From positions 28,904,193 to 28,968,192 of the forward strand of contig JAKGHH010000005.1 in the NCBI GenBank assembly GCA_022828595.1: DNA of 64,000 nt, given 5' to 3'. Of this stretch, positions 22,591 through 32,424 are shown piece after piece (position 1 is the stretch's first letter; each line of letters opens with the position of its first letter). Source of the stretch: Nelumbo lutea (lineage: Eukaryota > Streptophyta > Magnoliopsida > Proteales > Nelumbonaceae). A program made the position numbers and the translations under genes. The notes under the pieces are model-generated. The model saw nothing but the letters and a program-made list of their open reading frames with translations. It was not told where the DNA came from and ran no database searches.

Positions 22591-24760
22591 CAGGCAACCC
22601 CATTCTAATACCTCTTTCCCCACCCCTGCTCTTGCTAAACCATCTGCCACCATATTTGCACTCTAGGAACCCAATTGAATGAGGAACCACAGTTTCATAG
22701 TCCCCTTCTCCTCAACATCTTTCCACCCCTGTTGTTGTATCAATTCTAAACCTTGAATCAGTACTAACAACTTTGCCCTCAAAGAGATACCCTGTCCTGC
22801 TAGGCCTGTAAAACTGAGAATAACAGTGCTTTGCTGATCTCTTACTACACCCCCTAACCCAGACGACCCTAGGTTCCCCAGACAACACCCATCAAAACTG
22901 AACTTAATTACACCCGCTTCAGGAGGATTCCAATCCAGCACTCTTTGTTGTTTTCTAACTTGAAAAGCAGCCAAAGTTTGCCATCCCCTCAGCAAATCAT
23001 TCATGGAAACTCCCTTGAATTCCTCTGTCCCTAGTGTCCAATGTGTCACCCTAATTATTGTTAACCTTAACATCTCTTCAACAGACTTGCAGCTTTCCTC
23101 AAACTGTCTTGCATTTATTTTAGCCCACAACCCCCACAAAATTGCCTCTCTCAACACTTACAAAGAACCTTTTGTCTCTGAGTAGTAAAACTAATGAAAT
23201 CTGTCTTGAACAGGTCCACAGCCTCCCTTGGTACAACCCAACTCTTTCTCAGTAAAGACAAAAAATGCTTCCATGATTGATCTGCAAAGGGACAGAGCAA
23301 AACCAAGTGGTTAGTGGACTCCCCACTCTTCAAGCACAACACACACACACATGAGACAAGTGCCAGTTCTTCCATTTCTTTTGAAGCCTCTCTTGGGTAT
23401 CTATGATTTGGTTGGCAGCTTCCCAACAAAAAATCTTGACTTTGGGGGGAATCAGACTGAACCACAATTCTCTAGCAGGAAAGGAAGGAGGCTCAAGTGT
23501 AGGAAGAAAGGTTCTAAAGAACGAAAAGAGTAAAAACCTTTAACATTGGGTGACCAAACTCTCCCATCACACCCTGAAGGGAAAGCTGCACATCTTTGAG
23601 TAATTCATGCAAACACAGGCTTCAAAATATCTCAGAGGTCTTCTTAAACCCAAATCCCGTACCAACCTAGTACTTCCCAGGTTACCATTTCAGCTAAAGT
23701 TTTGTCTCTGAAGTTGGATAAGTTATAATTTCGAGGAAAAGGGAGACAAAAAGGAGAATGCCCCCTCCACAGGTCCTCTCAAAACTTTACCTTTCATCCT
23801 GTTATGGCATCACATCTCATATGTTGTAAAAAAATTGACAGGTAAAGACAAATCACTTTCGAGGGGCTTCTACATTAGGCACCCTAGCTGGTCCGGTGTC
23901 CCAACCATTTGGGTGTACCCCATAAATGCTTTTAATAACTGATGCCACAATGCTTAGTCTCTTTAGGGAGTCTCCGTAATTAATCTTCCTATCCCCAAAC
24001 CCCCCATTCTCTAGATTTGCAAACCTCTTCCCACTTCAGGAGATGGTTTTATGAGCACCCCCACCTGAATCCCACAGAAAGTTCCTCATTTGCCTTTCCA
24101 TTTCTTGCACCACTTTAAGAGCTTTGAAAACTGACAAACAGTAAGTTGGAAGATTAGAAAGAGTAGACTTAATTAAAGTGACATAACCCCCTTTTGAGAT
24201 ATAATTCTTTTTCCATGAAGCTAACTTTTTCTGAAATCTCTCTAACACCCCATCCCAAAACTCCTCTCACTAGGATCCCCTCCCCCAAGGAAGTCCCAAG
24301 TATTTCAAAGGACACTCTTGGGTTCCACACCCAAAAACATCTCTACCACAAAAGCTGCAGTGATGCCATGCTTTTGTAGTAGTACTGATTTGCTACTTTC
24401 CAATTTGACAAAAACACTTTCTTTGGGTAGAAGCAGTAATATCAAGATCTCCAGAAGATAATTTACTCTCTATCAGCAGCAAATGCTGCATATTATATGA
24501 GGGCTGAAGTAACCACATACTGGGTAGGTTGGGTTTGCATTGATCCTAGAAAAAACCACAACTTCTTGCTGACTTCTAACCCTTTTCTGAACCCACCATC
24601 ACCTCAAAAACTACTTCATGCTTCTTGACTACCTCCATTTCTAAACCAGTTGATGATTGTTTGCAAGTCCTCCTTCCACTTTAAGTTGCAATATCCCAAT
24701 TGCAGAATAAGAGGTAACTATGTTAAACATACCTGAGTACACTACTGGCATCTTCCTGTC
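22591..24760 (-). mobile_element. truncated L1-type LINE (second, younger nest layer)
   Basis: Minus-strand translation gives the 3' half of a plant L1 ORF2 in correct order. First is the RT C-terminal part at about 24400-24036 (ECPLKYLGLP, FQKKLASWKKNYISKGG, LPTYCLSVFK). The zinc-binding domain follows at 23465-23200 (LCLKSGESTNHLVLLCPFA and HFLSLLRKSWVVP), then the RNase H-like domain at 23157-22663 (WNPPEAGVIKFSFDG, GLGGVVRD, LLVLIQGLELI). Frameshifts and stops separate these, the 5' half is missing, and no clear A-tail or TSD was found. It lies inside the CACTA element. Confidence 0.85.
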
Positions 24761-26460
24761 ATCAGGTTAATTCAACCTGATATACAAAATGTCACTCAAT
24801 TTAAAGAATTTTGGAGGGAATATCTTAGGAGGAGAGAGAAAGAGAGAAGAGATGATGAGGAGAGGAATGGAAGAAAGTGGGAATAGAGAAGAAAGAATGG
24901 GGGAAAAAGGAGAGAAGAGATCACCAACAAAACCTTTTAATGAAGGAACCAAAATCCTGAGTTTCCAGCCTTCTATTCAAGTCCATCTCACTTTACTTAT
25001 TATAGCTTATAGGTATTAAATCTGAAAATTGTTGGAAAATAAGTACAAACACTTTTATTGGTAAACAAACATTAAAGCTTGGTTAGGTTTCACAATACGG
25101 AAAGCAAGTTTATATTTCAACTATAAAAAAGCTAGAGTAACAGTTGTATGCCGATTTGATATTCGTCAGTCGAAAACATTTCATGATGAAACAGCGATGG
25201 TACCAAACCACCTCTAAATTGATCACAGTATCATTCCGGCTTTGTGTTTGACTAATTCAAGTGTGTTTAAAATAAAATAATTCAATTGGATTTCCATAGT
25301 AGAAATTAAAAGAATAGAAAAGGCATAATCTGAGATAAGGATTACATTATTAATTCTCATTTAATCAGCTGACCTTAAGCATGGATAATGTCTTAGCTCC
25401 GGGCCATCTGTTTACTGGATGTGCATCTTGAGCATATGAGATTGAATCATTTTTGGAGGGCCTATTCAACCAATCTGAATCCAATATAGACCACCATTAC
25501 CTTGTACTTATTGCTGTCTTTCATGGCAAGATATTCCCTGTGTGCAGTTACATTTGTGTTGTGCATAGGGTGTGCTAGTGTTTTGTAGTCACCAAATCCA
25601 AACTCTATTATATATATATATCTAGAACCTATATTACAAAGAGAGAATTTCAATCCCAACTTTAGTCGATGTTCAAACTCTTATATACCCACAATGCCCC
25701 TTTTACCTATAAAAGTTCCACTTCCATTCTCTCTCTCTCTCTCTCTCCCTCTCTAAAAGATGAGTCTTTGTTTAAAGCCACACTGAGCTCATAGGTCAAT
25801 TTCCATCTTTAGTTCTAGCTCATTGTTATATGGAAGATAATGGATGTAATGATAGATTAGTTAATATAGCCTTTAATCAAAATTGCTGTAATCATTACTT
25901 TGATCATCCTCCTTTTTTGATATTGTATCTATAGTGTGAGGATATGATTGGTATTTCACAGTGGTATGCTTGTTATATTCACTTGTTCAGTTTAGTACTT
26001 TGGAAGGAGAGAGAGGGTCATTTGTTTTTGATAAATAAAGATGTATTTATTTACACAAAGAAGAGGTTCAATACAATTAGGGGAGTATTTTCTATTATAT
26101 CTCAAAAAATGTGATTTCTAACTTATTTTCTATTATTTTCTTATAGGTTGAACATGGTAAAGGAGGACAGTTTACACGTGTGGATGGAGACATTTGATCA
26201 AATTTTGTACGCCATTTTTTTTTTGGATTGAGTTTTATGTATTCAAGAACCTTGAATTTGAAGCAAACACATGGACGTTAAAGCACTTTGAGATATAATT
26301 CATTTTTTATTAAATAATATTTTAATGGAATTTAAATTTAAGTTCATCTTATATTATGAATTAGTTGTGCTTGTATTCAATACATGAAAGAAGGCATCAA
26401 AAAATAATGAAAAACATTTAGGAAGCTGTTATAGGTTTATGTTTTTAATTACATTCAATG
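24761..26460. other. CACTA interior, unassigned
   Basis: It holds a purine-rich GAGA-type patch at 24825-24920 and a CT microsatellite at about 25730-25756. No coding family was recognised. Confidence 0.35.
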
Positions 26461-26495
26461 AAAACCGTTGCTAAACATTATTTTAGCTAGCTACG

Positions 26496-26933
26496 TGTCA
26501 CAAGTGATCTCTTTGCCGCGCCATCAAGTGCCATCCATCGTTCCTATAGCCGCCACTCCAGTGTTCAAGTGTGTGTCATGGGTGGGCTATGCATGTATTT
26601 TTGTATGGGGGATTATCAATGGCATCCTTGTAATTACGTAGTATGATTTTTCATCATTTTGATGTATCTTTATGTCACTCCCCCAAAAGTTTAGTGTACT
26701 CTTTGAGGGGAGGTAGGTAGTCGAGTGAGTCATAAGCATGTAAAGGTTAAGCACGAGATCCCCTAGACATTGAATTGTGTGGTTGTACTTGCCATCCATT
26801 GATGCAATACAAATAGCCTTTTTGATTAATTCATGTGTCATCTTATTGCCTTTTCTTGTGTTGTTGCTTATTGCATAGGCTTATTCGTCACATTTGAGTG
26901 CCGCACGGGGCCTCAATGATTAGCTCCATGGCA
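26496..26933 (+). mobile_element. 5' LTR of compact non-autonomous LTR retrotransposon
   Basis: It starts TGTCACAAGTG and ends GGCA, 438 bp, the same length as the copy at 28039-28476 and similar throughout. It is preceded by TACG (26492-26495), which recurs after the 3' LTR at 28477-28480. Confidence 0.9.
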
Positions 26934-27307
26934 GTTGGTATCAGAGCAGGAGCTCCTCAACACACATTGGACTTTGTTTTTGCCCTTACTTCAGCACAAT
27001 GAAGAGCAATGATGACATTACCGATGACACACTACATGGGCTGCACTAAGCCCACGACACCAATGAAGCTCCACTCTACGATCCTACCAAGACGCAAGCC
27101 CCAAAGGGACGCACAACTAAAGTTAGCAAGCATGACAAATCCGTCGACCAACTACCTAGCATGGACATGCGCATCTTACGTTAGGCAACAGTAGGTGAGA
27201 CTTGAGATCTGGTCAACGAACTCCATCTCAACTTGGAGACAGTAAAGAATGCTGTGGTGGAGCTGGAGAGCCGCTTTAACAAAGCCCTCCGAGATGTCTA
27301 GAACACC

Positions 27308-27688
27308 TTGCAACAGTCACAAGGCATCTCTTCCCAAAGCAGCCTTCAAGCACAGTTGGATGAGATGAGGGCCGAGCTGACAACCATGAAAAGAGCTATG
27401 GTCAATTCCACTGGTCCTTCATCTGCTCCATCCACCCACATCAGCGCCAGTAGCGATATCGGCACCAGCACCAATACCAATGTCAACAATGGCACCAGTG
27501 CCAACGTCGACACCAACAACGACACCAACGTTAGCGCCACGAGCCGACAACACAGAAGACTCCTGGATGACTCAAGGCCGACTCCAGCCACAACCAGTTC
27601 CACTATGACCATCATCGAGGAGAGCGAGTACCACCAAATCCACTTAGGTACCCTGTCCGCCACCACAATGATCAAACCAACCCTCTAG
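27308..27688 (+). CDS. gag-like remnant ORF in non-autonomous LTR element
   Basis: A 126-codon open frame. The first 40 residues form a likely coiled coil (LQAQLDEMRAELTTMKRAM). The remainder is low-complexity with repeated Asn-Thr and Asp-Thr pairs (STNTNVNNGTSANVDTNN). No zinc knuckle or protease motif. Upstream in-frame coding (about 27190-27300) is separated by a stop. Its role is unknown; by position it is a gag relic. Confidence 0.4.
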   Translation: MQQSQGISSQSSLQAQLDEMRAELTTMKRAMVNSTGPSSAPSTHISASSDIGTSTNTNVNNGTSANVDTNNDTNVSATSRQHRRLLDDSRPTPATTSSTMTIIEESEYHQIHLGTLSATTMIKPTL

Positions 27689-28038
27689 GAGCCTTGTGAG
27701 GAGCAACCCTTGGGAAAAAAAAATCATCAGGGGGAATAATACCCAAAAAATCCAAACCTTCATTTTGACCTAGCCTTGGCCACAAACCTTCCTAGCACCA
27801 AAGCAGAACATCCAAAATCCTACCTTGAAGTAGTCAGGCAAGAACTTAACGTAGGGACTAGCCATAGGTTTTTCCACCATCAAGAACACCCTAAAGACTT
27901 TCACCCTTCATCATGCCCGGGCCTTGGAAGAGACAGAGTTTGTGGAGCATCTAAAGAACCCTCCTTCATCAACAGCAGATCTGAGCCTCAAGCAGAAGCT
28001 AGTCTTTGAGGACTAAGACTGAATTGAGTGGGGGAGAC

Positions 28039-28476
28039 TGTCACAAGTGTTCTCTTCGCCGCGTCATCAAGTGCCATCCATCGTGCCTACAGCCACCACT
28101 CCAGTGTCCAAGTGTGTGTCATGGGTGGGCTATGCATGTAATTTTGTATGGGGGATTGTCAATGGCATTCTTGTAGTTACCTAGTATGATTTTTCATCCT
28201 TTTGATGTATCTTTATGTCACTCCCCTAAAAGCTTAATGTACTCTTTGAGGGGAGGTAGGTAGTTGAGTGAGTCATAAGCATGTAAAGGTTAAGCACAAG
28301 ATCCCCTCGACACTGAACTATGTGCTTGTGCTTGTCATCCATTAATGCAATACAAGTAGCCTTTTTGACTAATTCATGTGTCATCTTGTTGCATTTTCTT
28401 GTGTTGTTGCTTGTTACATAGGCTTACTCGTCACATTCGAGTGCCGCACGGGGCCCCAGTGACTAGACTCGTGACA
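28039..28476 (+). mobile_element. 3' LTR of compact non-autonomous LTR retrotransposon
   Basis: TGTCACAAGTG to GTGACA, 438 bp, equal in length to the 5' LTR with scattered substitutions. The CACTA subterminal repeat sequence resumes immediately after TACG at 28477-28480. Confidence 0.9.
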
Positions 28477-28480
28477 TACG

Positions 28481-28935
28481 AGCAGTTCATATCCGTAGCT
28501 ATAGATTATTGTTCTTTTGCTATTGACAACGTGAACTGTAGTTATAGTTTTTTTAGCTATAGTCAGTTAATATCCGTAGCTATAGAGTGATGTCTTTTGC
28601 TACCGACTATTTAAGCCGTAGCTATACATTTTTCATCTTTTATTACGGGCAACTTGGGCCCATAGTTAAATCCAAATTTTGTAGCTACGGACATCACAAA
28701 ACTATAACTAGAAAGCCAACTTAGTAGCTACGGATGACTTAAAAACCGTAGCTGCAAATGCATATCTACTTATTTAGATTAGGCTTCTTTAGCTACAGAT
28801 ACAAACCATAGCTATAGGTTAGTTCTAGCTACGGATTTGTTCAGCTGTAGCTATTGCCTATAGCCATCACGACTGTAGCTATTGTTTCTTGACCGTAGCC
28901 AGTCTGTAGCTATAGATAGCTACAATGTTTTGTAT
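28481..28935. repeat. CACTA right subterminal repeats
   Basis: Dense copies of cgtagctata, tagctacgg and variants over about 450 bp, matching the left-end repeats at 19007-19260 in type. Confidence 0.75.
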
Positions 28936-28984
28936 TTATAGCATTTGCAGGTCGCAATCCAGGTCATCAAAGATAAAGAGATTG

Positions 28985-29110
28985 GGCTGATTGAAAAGCA
29001 TATGCTATTACATCATTATTATGTTCTTGATGTACGCAAAAAATATATGAATTAAATATGTGTCAGCATATGAAATAGTTGCCAAACTGTTGACCAAGCC
29101 CAATTTAATT
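28985..29110 (+). pseudogene. copia RNase H C-terminal tail (right of CACTA)
   Basis: The translation contains the KH...HHYYVLDV block from about 28991 and, after a one-frame shift, KYVSAYEIVAKLLTKPN at about 29054-29103. This is the conserved copia pol C-terminus before the 3' end. With the fragment ending at 18990 it shows that the CACTA split a single copia pol gene. Confidence 0.65.
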
Positions 29111-29194
29111 GATGGGCAATTTTAAATGGCACGTGAAGTCAACAGGACTACTAGGCAGCTAGTACATCTCGGGCTTATATGGCCAACTGGGAGA

Positions 29195-29767
29195 TGTTGG
29201 ATCGAGTGGCTTATGGCCCTTGATATATATCATCCTCGACGTGTAGGACTATCCATAGACCAATGGGAATAATCACACGATTGATGGAGTATTTGCTCTA
29301 TGTGGACCAGCATGCACACACAATCAACACCTCTTTTCAATTATTATTATTATTATGTATTATTTCCCTATAAAATAAAATCTGTTTTGACTTATCTCTT
29401 TTAAACTTGGTCCACTAGAGTAGTTGTGGTTGAGAAAATGTCTCAACAACAAGGGACAAGTGTTTCATCCCAGTGGAGGCTAATCCTAATTGTTTAGAGA
29501 GATTTGTGGGTAGTTCCTATCCCTTAGAACAAACCCAAAAATCATAAAAGGGTCTATAACTAAAACCCAAAATATTTAGGAGTGCACTTGAACTAGTGAG
29601 AGCATTTCTCCCTCTCAGCATAACACTCTCTTAATCTCTCTTGATTATTAGCAATCCTAGTTGTGGTAGAAAATAGCCTTCACTTTGGGCTGTTGAAGAA
29701 GTTTGGGCCCTGTGTCTAAACTTGGCAAGAATTCCTAGATTTTTGCATTGTATCATAACAACTTTCA
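29195..29767 (+). mobile_element. copia element 3' LTR
   Basis: TGTTGGATCG to CTTTCA, 573 bp, preceded by the purine tract CTGGGAGA and followed by the TSD CAAGC at 29768-29772. It retains about 57 bp missing from the 5' LTR (around 29489-29545). The TATA position reads ctataacta and is mutated. Confidence 0.85.
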
Positions 29768-30754
29768 CAAGCTTGTTGCAAATTATCATTGTATCCATTA
29801 TAAGTAGTCCAGATTGCTTCAAATCTTCTCAAAGGCCTATATCTCCTCTTGAAACCCACCGGATTGCACAAAAGAGGAGGATGGTCACTACCAATACTTG
29901 GGAGATGTTTGACCATAGAATAGGGAAACAATTCTGACCATGAAGGCTGGATGAGAACTTTGTCAGCACGTTCTCTAACAAGCCCACAAGTAGATCTTTC
30001 CCTGGAACAAGTATAGGAAGGTCTGTGGAATCTAAGATCGATGAGATCACAATCCTTATAAGATTTTTCAGTTCTCTTATATGATTGTTTGAAACCATCC
30101 TTCCACCACTCTTTTCTTTGGCACTAGATATGGCATTAAGATCATTGATGAGGGCCCAAGGGAGAGTAGAATTCTGGTGATAGTTTCGAATAGCTTCCCA
30201 TACAATGTATCTGTTCTCATGGTGGGGAAAACCATATGAGCATAATAAAATCCCACTCACCCCTATCTAAATAGTCAGATTCTTATTGTGATCAATTTTG
30301 CATTGTTGTTAATCATCGTGAGAGAGGTGTCTGAATTCCAAAGTATATATAAACAACCAGACCGACCCACTGCGTCCACACATAGATAGTGGTCCCAATC
30401 TAGAATTCAAATCAGCCCCCCACAAGATAGTTTCCCACAATGTCTCACATCATATCCCCGCCGTGTATTGGGAACATCTCCCGATGATAGTACCAAAAAA
30501 GATGAGGCATCATTCGGAGATATTCCCAATACACGACGGGCATGTGTCGTGGGATGTTGTAGGAAACTATCTTGTGGGGGGCTGATTTGAATCCCCCAAT
30601 CCAATGTATTCAATAACAATTTTACTTTGTTGTCAACCAACTTTGTTTCGGATAATAATACTAGTCAAGCTTAGTACAAAATAGGAGTTTTGATAGGTGT
30701 TGCACTACTAGGGGACTCCCCAACCCCTGATAGTTCCAAGAGAGGATCTTCATA
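29768..30754 (-). pseudogene. L1 LINE ORF2 endonuclease (upstream half of split LINE)
   Basis: ORF2 starts at about 30754 with MKILSWNYQGLGSP, the standard plant L1 opening. With frame breaks it continues through the endonuclease: CGRSGSG-like, GFPHHENRYIVWEAI, PWALINDLNAIS, EKSGGR, then SDHPPLLCNP and RPLRRFEAIW, ending NLQQA at the copia insertion. The downstream half is at 14985-15543. A hairpin MITE interrupts the endonuclease at 30401-30594. It is inactive. Confidence 0.85.
30394..30601. mobile_element. 194-bp hairpin MITE in the L1 endonuclease
   Basis: Element 30401-30594 is an almost complete inverted repeat. The left arm ATTCAAATCAGCCCCCCACA continues through agatagtttccc and gtgtattggga, and the right arm is its complement with a few changes, leaving a spacer of about 15 bp. 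It is flanked by CCCAATC at 30394-30400 and 30595-30601, a 7-8-bp TSD that suits hAT-type MITEs. Confidence 0.8.
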
Positions 30755-30989
30755 ACTGTGTCGGGGCTTGTTTAGGGTGCACCTCTTCCACCTGTTGAGA
30801 ATTTTGGGATTCAACATCAGCATGAAGAATGGAGTTTGATCTTGCAAGGCTTTTAATTTTCACACCACAAACTCTAGGAGAGTGAAAGCTTGCTTCACCC
30901 ATTGAGAATTTGTTAACATTGTGCTCATCTAAAAGGAAGTCTGTGCGACTCTTGTTTTTTCCATTAGCTCTAACTAAGTTATTGGTTTT

Positions 30990-31870
30990 TTACCTGGAGT
31001 CATCGTGCTGTATCAATTATTGACCATGACTAATTTGGACCTTCAAAATGTCACAAGAAAAATTAGTGGAATCCAAGTTAAACAACATGGAGTTTGATTT
31101 AGAGAAATTTGTTTGTGACTCGCCTAATTTGGTTGGTCTATTTCCGAGAGATCCGGATAATGACCCACCTTCCATATTGTGATGGTGGGGTAATTCAACA
31201 TCCATTGCACATGGACTGGACAAAGAGAAACCCAAAGTTGTATCACACCCTCGGTTTTGATTTCTTCTGTGATGTGGTCTTCAACTAATGCAACCATCTT
31301 GTTCCTTATCTCTTCATTCAAAGCATTTTCAATACAACACTAAGCCGATGACGAGTTTTGTAAGTGTTTGCTTTGTGTCCAATATGTGCATAGAATGTGC
31401 AGAAATGGGGTAAATGTTTGTACTAGACACAAACTGTAATGGATTTTCTGTTTAACAGCTTGTAAGGAACTTTTTGTGTCAATGGCTTAGAGACATTCAA
31501 AAGAATTTTTATTCTAGCAGCGGCCTTCCGAGTGATGATCATCTTCAAATAACCAGGGCCCTTTTTCAACTATCTAGTCACAATCAAAGTTTGAAGGAAG
31601 CTTTGCCAAACAGGTATCATTATGGAAATTGAAAATCATATTAACATTGATTTTCCATGTCTTGGAAACCATCTCTTTTAGTCGAGTAGCCTTAATTGGT
31701 TTGTCAGTTAGGACTTTAAAAATCAAGTTCTTTTGCAATGATTCTCTAGGAATAGCATTGTCTTCTGTTGTTTCTACTGGTTCACCTGATCAAGGTCTTA
31801 GAAATGTGGAAATGTTTCTAAGTAGTTCTTCCACCATGGGATTCTAAGAGGCACAAAAAAAAAAAAAAAG
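30990..31870 (-). pseudogene. L1 LINE ORF1 (gag-like) remnant
   Basis: Upstream of ORF2 on the minus strand, translation shows the pattern of plant L1 ORF1 (DUF4283 plus zinc knuckle): ILLNVSKPLTQKVPYK, then HFCTFYAHIGHKANTYK at about 31355-31420. In this CCHC knuckle the second and last cysteines read as tyrosine, as expected from G-to-A changes in TGY codons. Further downstream frames (MNEEIRNKMVALVEDHI) complete the ORF1 C-terminal part. Multiple stops; inactive. Confidence 0.65.
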
Positions 31871-32057
31871 AAAACAAGGTGGGGGTGGGGGTGGTGTGTG
31901 CCAGGATAAATGAAGGAGAGGAAAATGAAAAGAAAGAAACCCTATGAATGCAGGAGGAAGAGCCTACTCAAGATGGCACTTGATAGGAATGGAGACATCA
32001 CAGATACAATTAAAAATGCATATATTTTTGTGATAAGGCTTAAACCTCCCCTATGCC
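31871..32057. other. A-rich and G-rich stretch upstream of the L1
   Basis: The A-run at about 31855-31870 is followed by gggggtggg words, then plain sequence. This is probably L1 5' leader or older flank. Confidence 0.3.
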
Positions 32058-32424
32058 CTTATATTTGGGGGGCGTTCTTTTTTTTTTTTGGATTTGGAGA
32101 GGGGGAAAGTTGGTCAATGGGATTTTGGTTCCCATTGACCAAGAACCCTATGTTCTTTTTTCAATTTTATGTGGGGACCAATGAAAGTTTATTTTCCTTA
32201 CCTAGGAAAGTGATACTCATCTATTAGGTGGGTAAATAATTTTCCCACATAGGGGGAAATTGCCAACACTTGAATGGGACAAAAATGCCCATTTTAATAA
32301 TGGATTTATATGGATAAAATGGTCATTGCCTTATCTACTTGGGATAGGTAAATGCACTTACCTGGGTAAATGTTTCCCAGCAAAAGCTTACCCAGATAAT
32401 TGCATTTACCCAGGTAAGTAACTT
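32058..32424. repeat. inverted-repeat-rich segment at the edge of the tandem array
   Basis: It contains TTGGTCAATGGG / CCCATTGACCAA at 32110-32142 (perfect 12-bp arms) and ACTTACCTGGGTAAATG near 32356, inverted at about 32402-32420. It resembles one or two decayed MITEs. The array begins directly after it. Confidence 0.5.

Larger units (their letters stand above)
26496..28476 (+). mobile_element. 1.98-kb non-autonomous LTR retrotransposon
   Basis: Two 438-bp LTRs flank about 1.1 kb of internal DNA. The PBS TGGTATCAGAGC (iMet) lies at 26936-26947, a purine tract (GAGTGGGGGAGAC) immediately before the 3' LTR at 28039, and a 4-bp TSD TACG. The internal DNA has no protease, RT or integrase. It keeps a decayed gag-like segment: a coiled-coil-like stretch (LVNELHLNLETVKNAVVELE in a mixed frame near 27210-27275), then LQAQLDEMRAELTTMKRAM at about 27347-27403 and a Ser/Thr/Asn-rich tail. 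The element therefore depends on a partner for movement. It inserted into the CACTA subterminal repeats. Confidence 0.85.
18994..28945. mobile_element. CACTA (En/Spm-type) DNA transposon, nested and degraded
   Basis: The left end CACTACAAGAAAA at 18994-19006 is the diagnostic terminal sequence of plant CACTA elements. It is followed to about 19260 by subterminal copies of CCGTAGCTA and TAGCTACGG-type words. The same words fill 26461-26495 and 28477-28935 at the other end. The right terminus (expected to end in TAGTG) is degraded near 28930-28950. No transposase was recognised between the ends, so it is probably non-autonomous. Later insertions are a MITE, an L1 and a short LTR element. It interrupts copia pol. 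Confidence 0.8.
15544..29767 (+). mobile_element. Ty1/copia retrotransposon, split by a CACTA element
   Basis: The full span includes both LTRs, an iMet PBS, decayed gag (about 17540-18055) and fragments of integrase and RT (18100-18990). The CACTA insertion follows, then the RNase H tail (28990-29105), a purine-rich tract (CTGGGAGA) and the 3' LTR. The order gag-INT-RT-RH is the copia order. Excluding the CACTA, only about 4.3 kb remains, so much of pol is deleted. Multiple stops throughout show it is inactive. It inserted into an older L1 LINE with TSD CAAGC. Confidence 0.85.

Noticed and set aside
27346..27675. 109-codon minus-strand ORF rich in Leu and Val
   Set aside because: Mirror of the Ser/Thr/Asn-rich gag-like frame on the plus strand; hydrophobicity results from the repeated codons.
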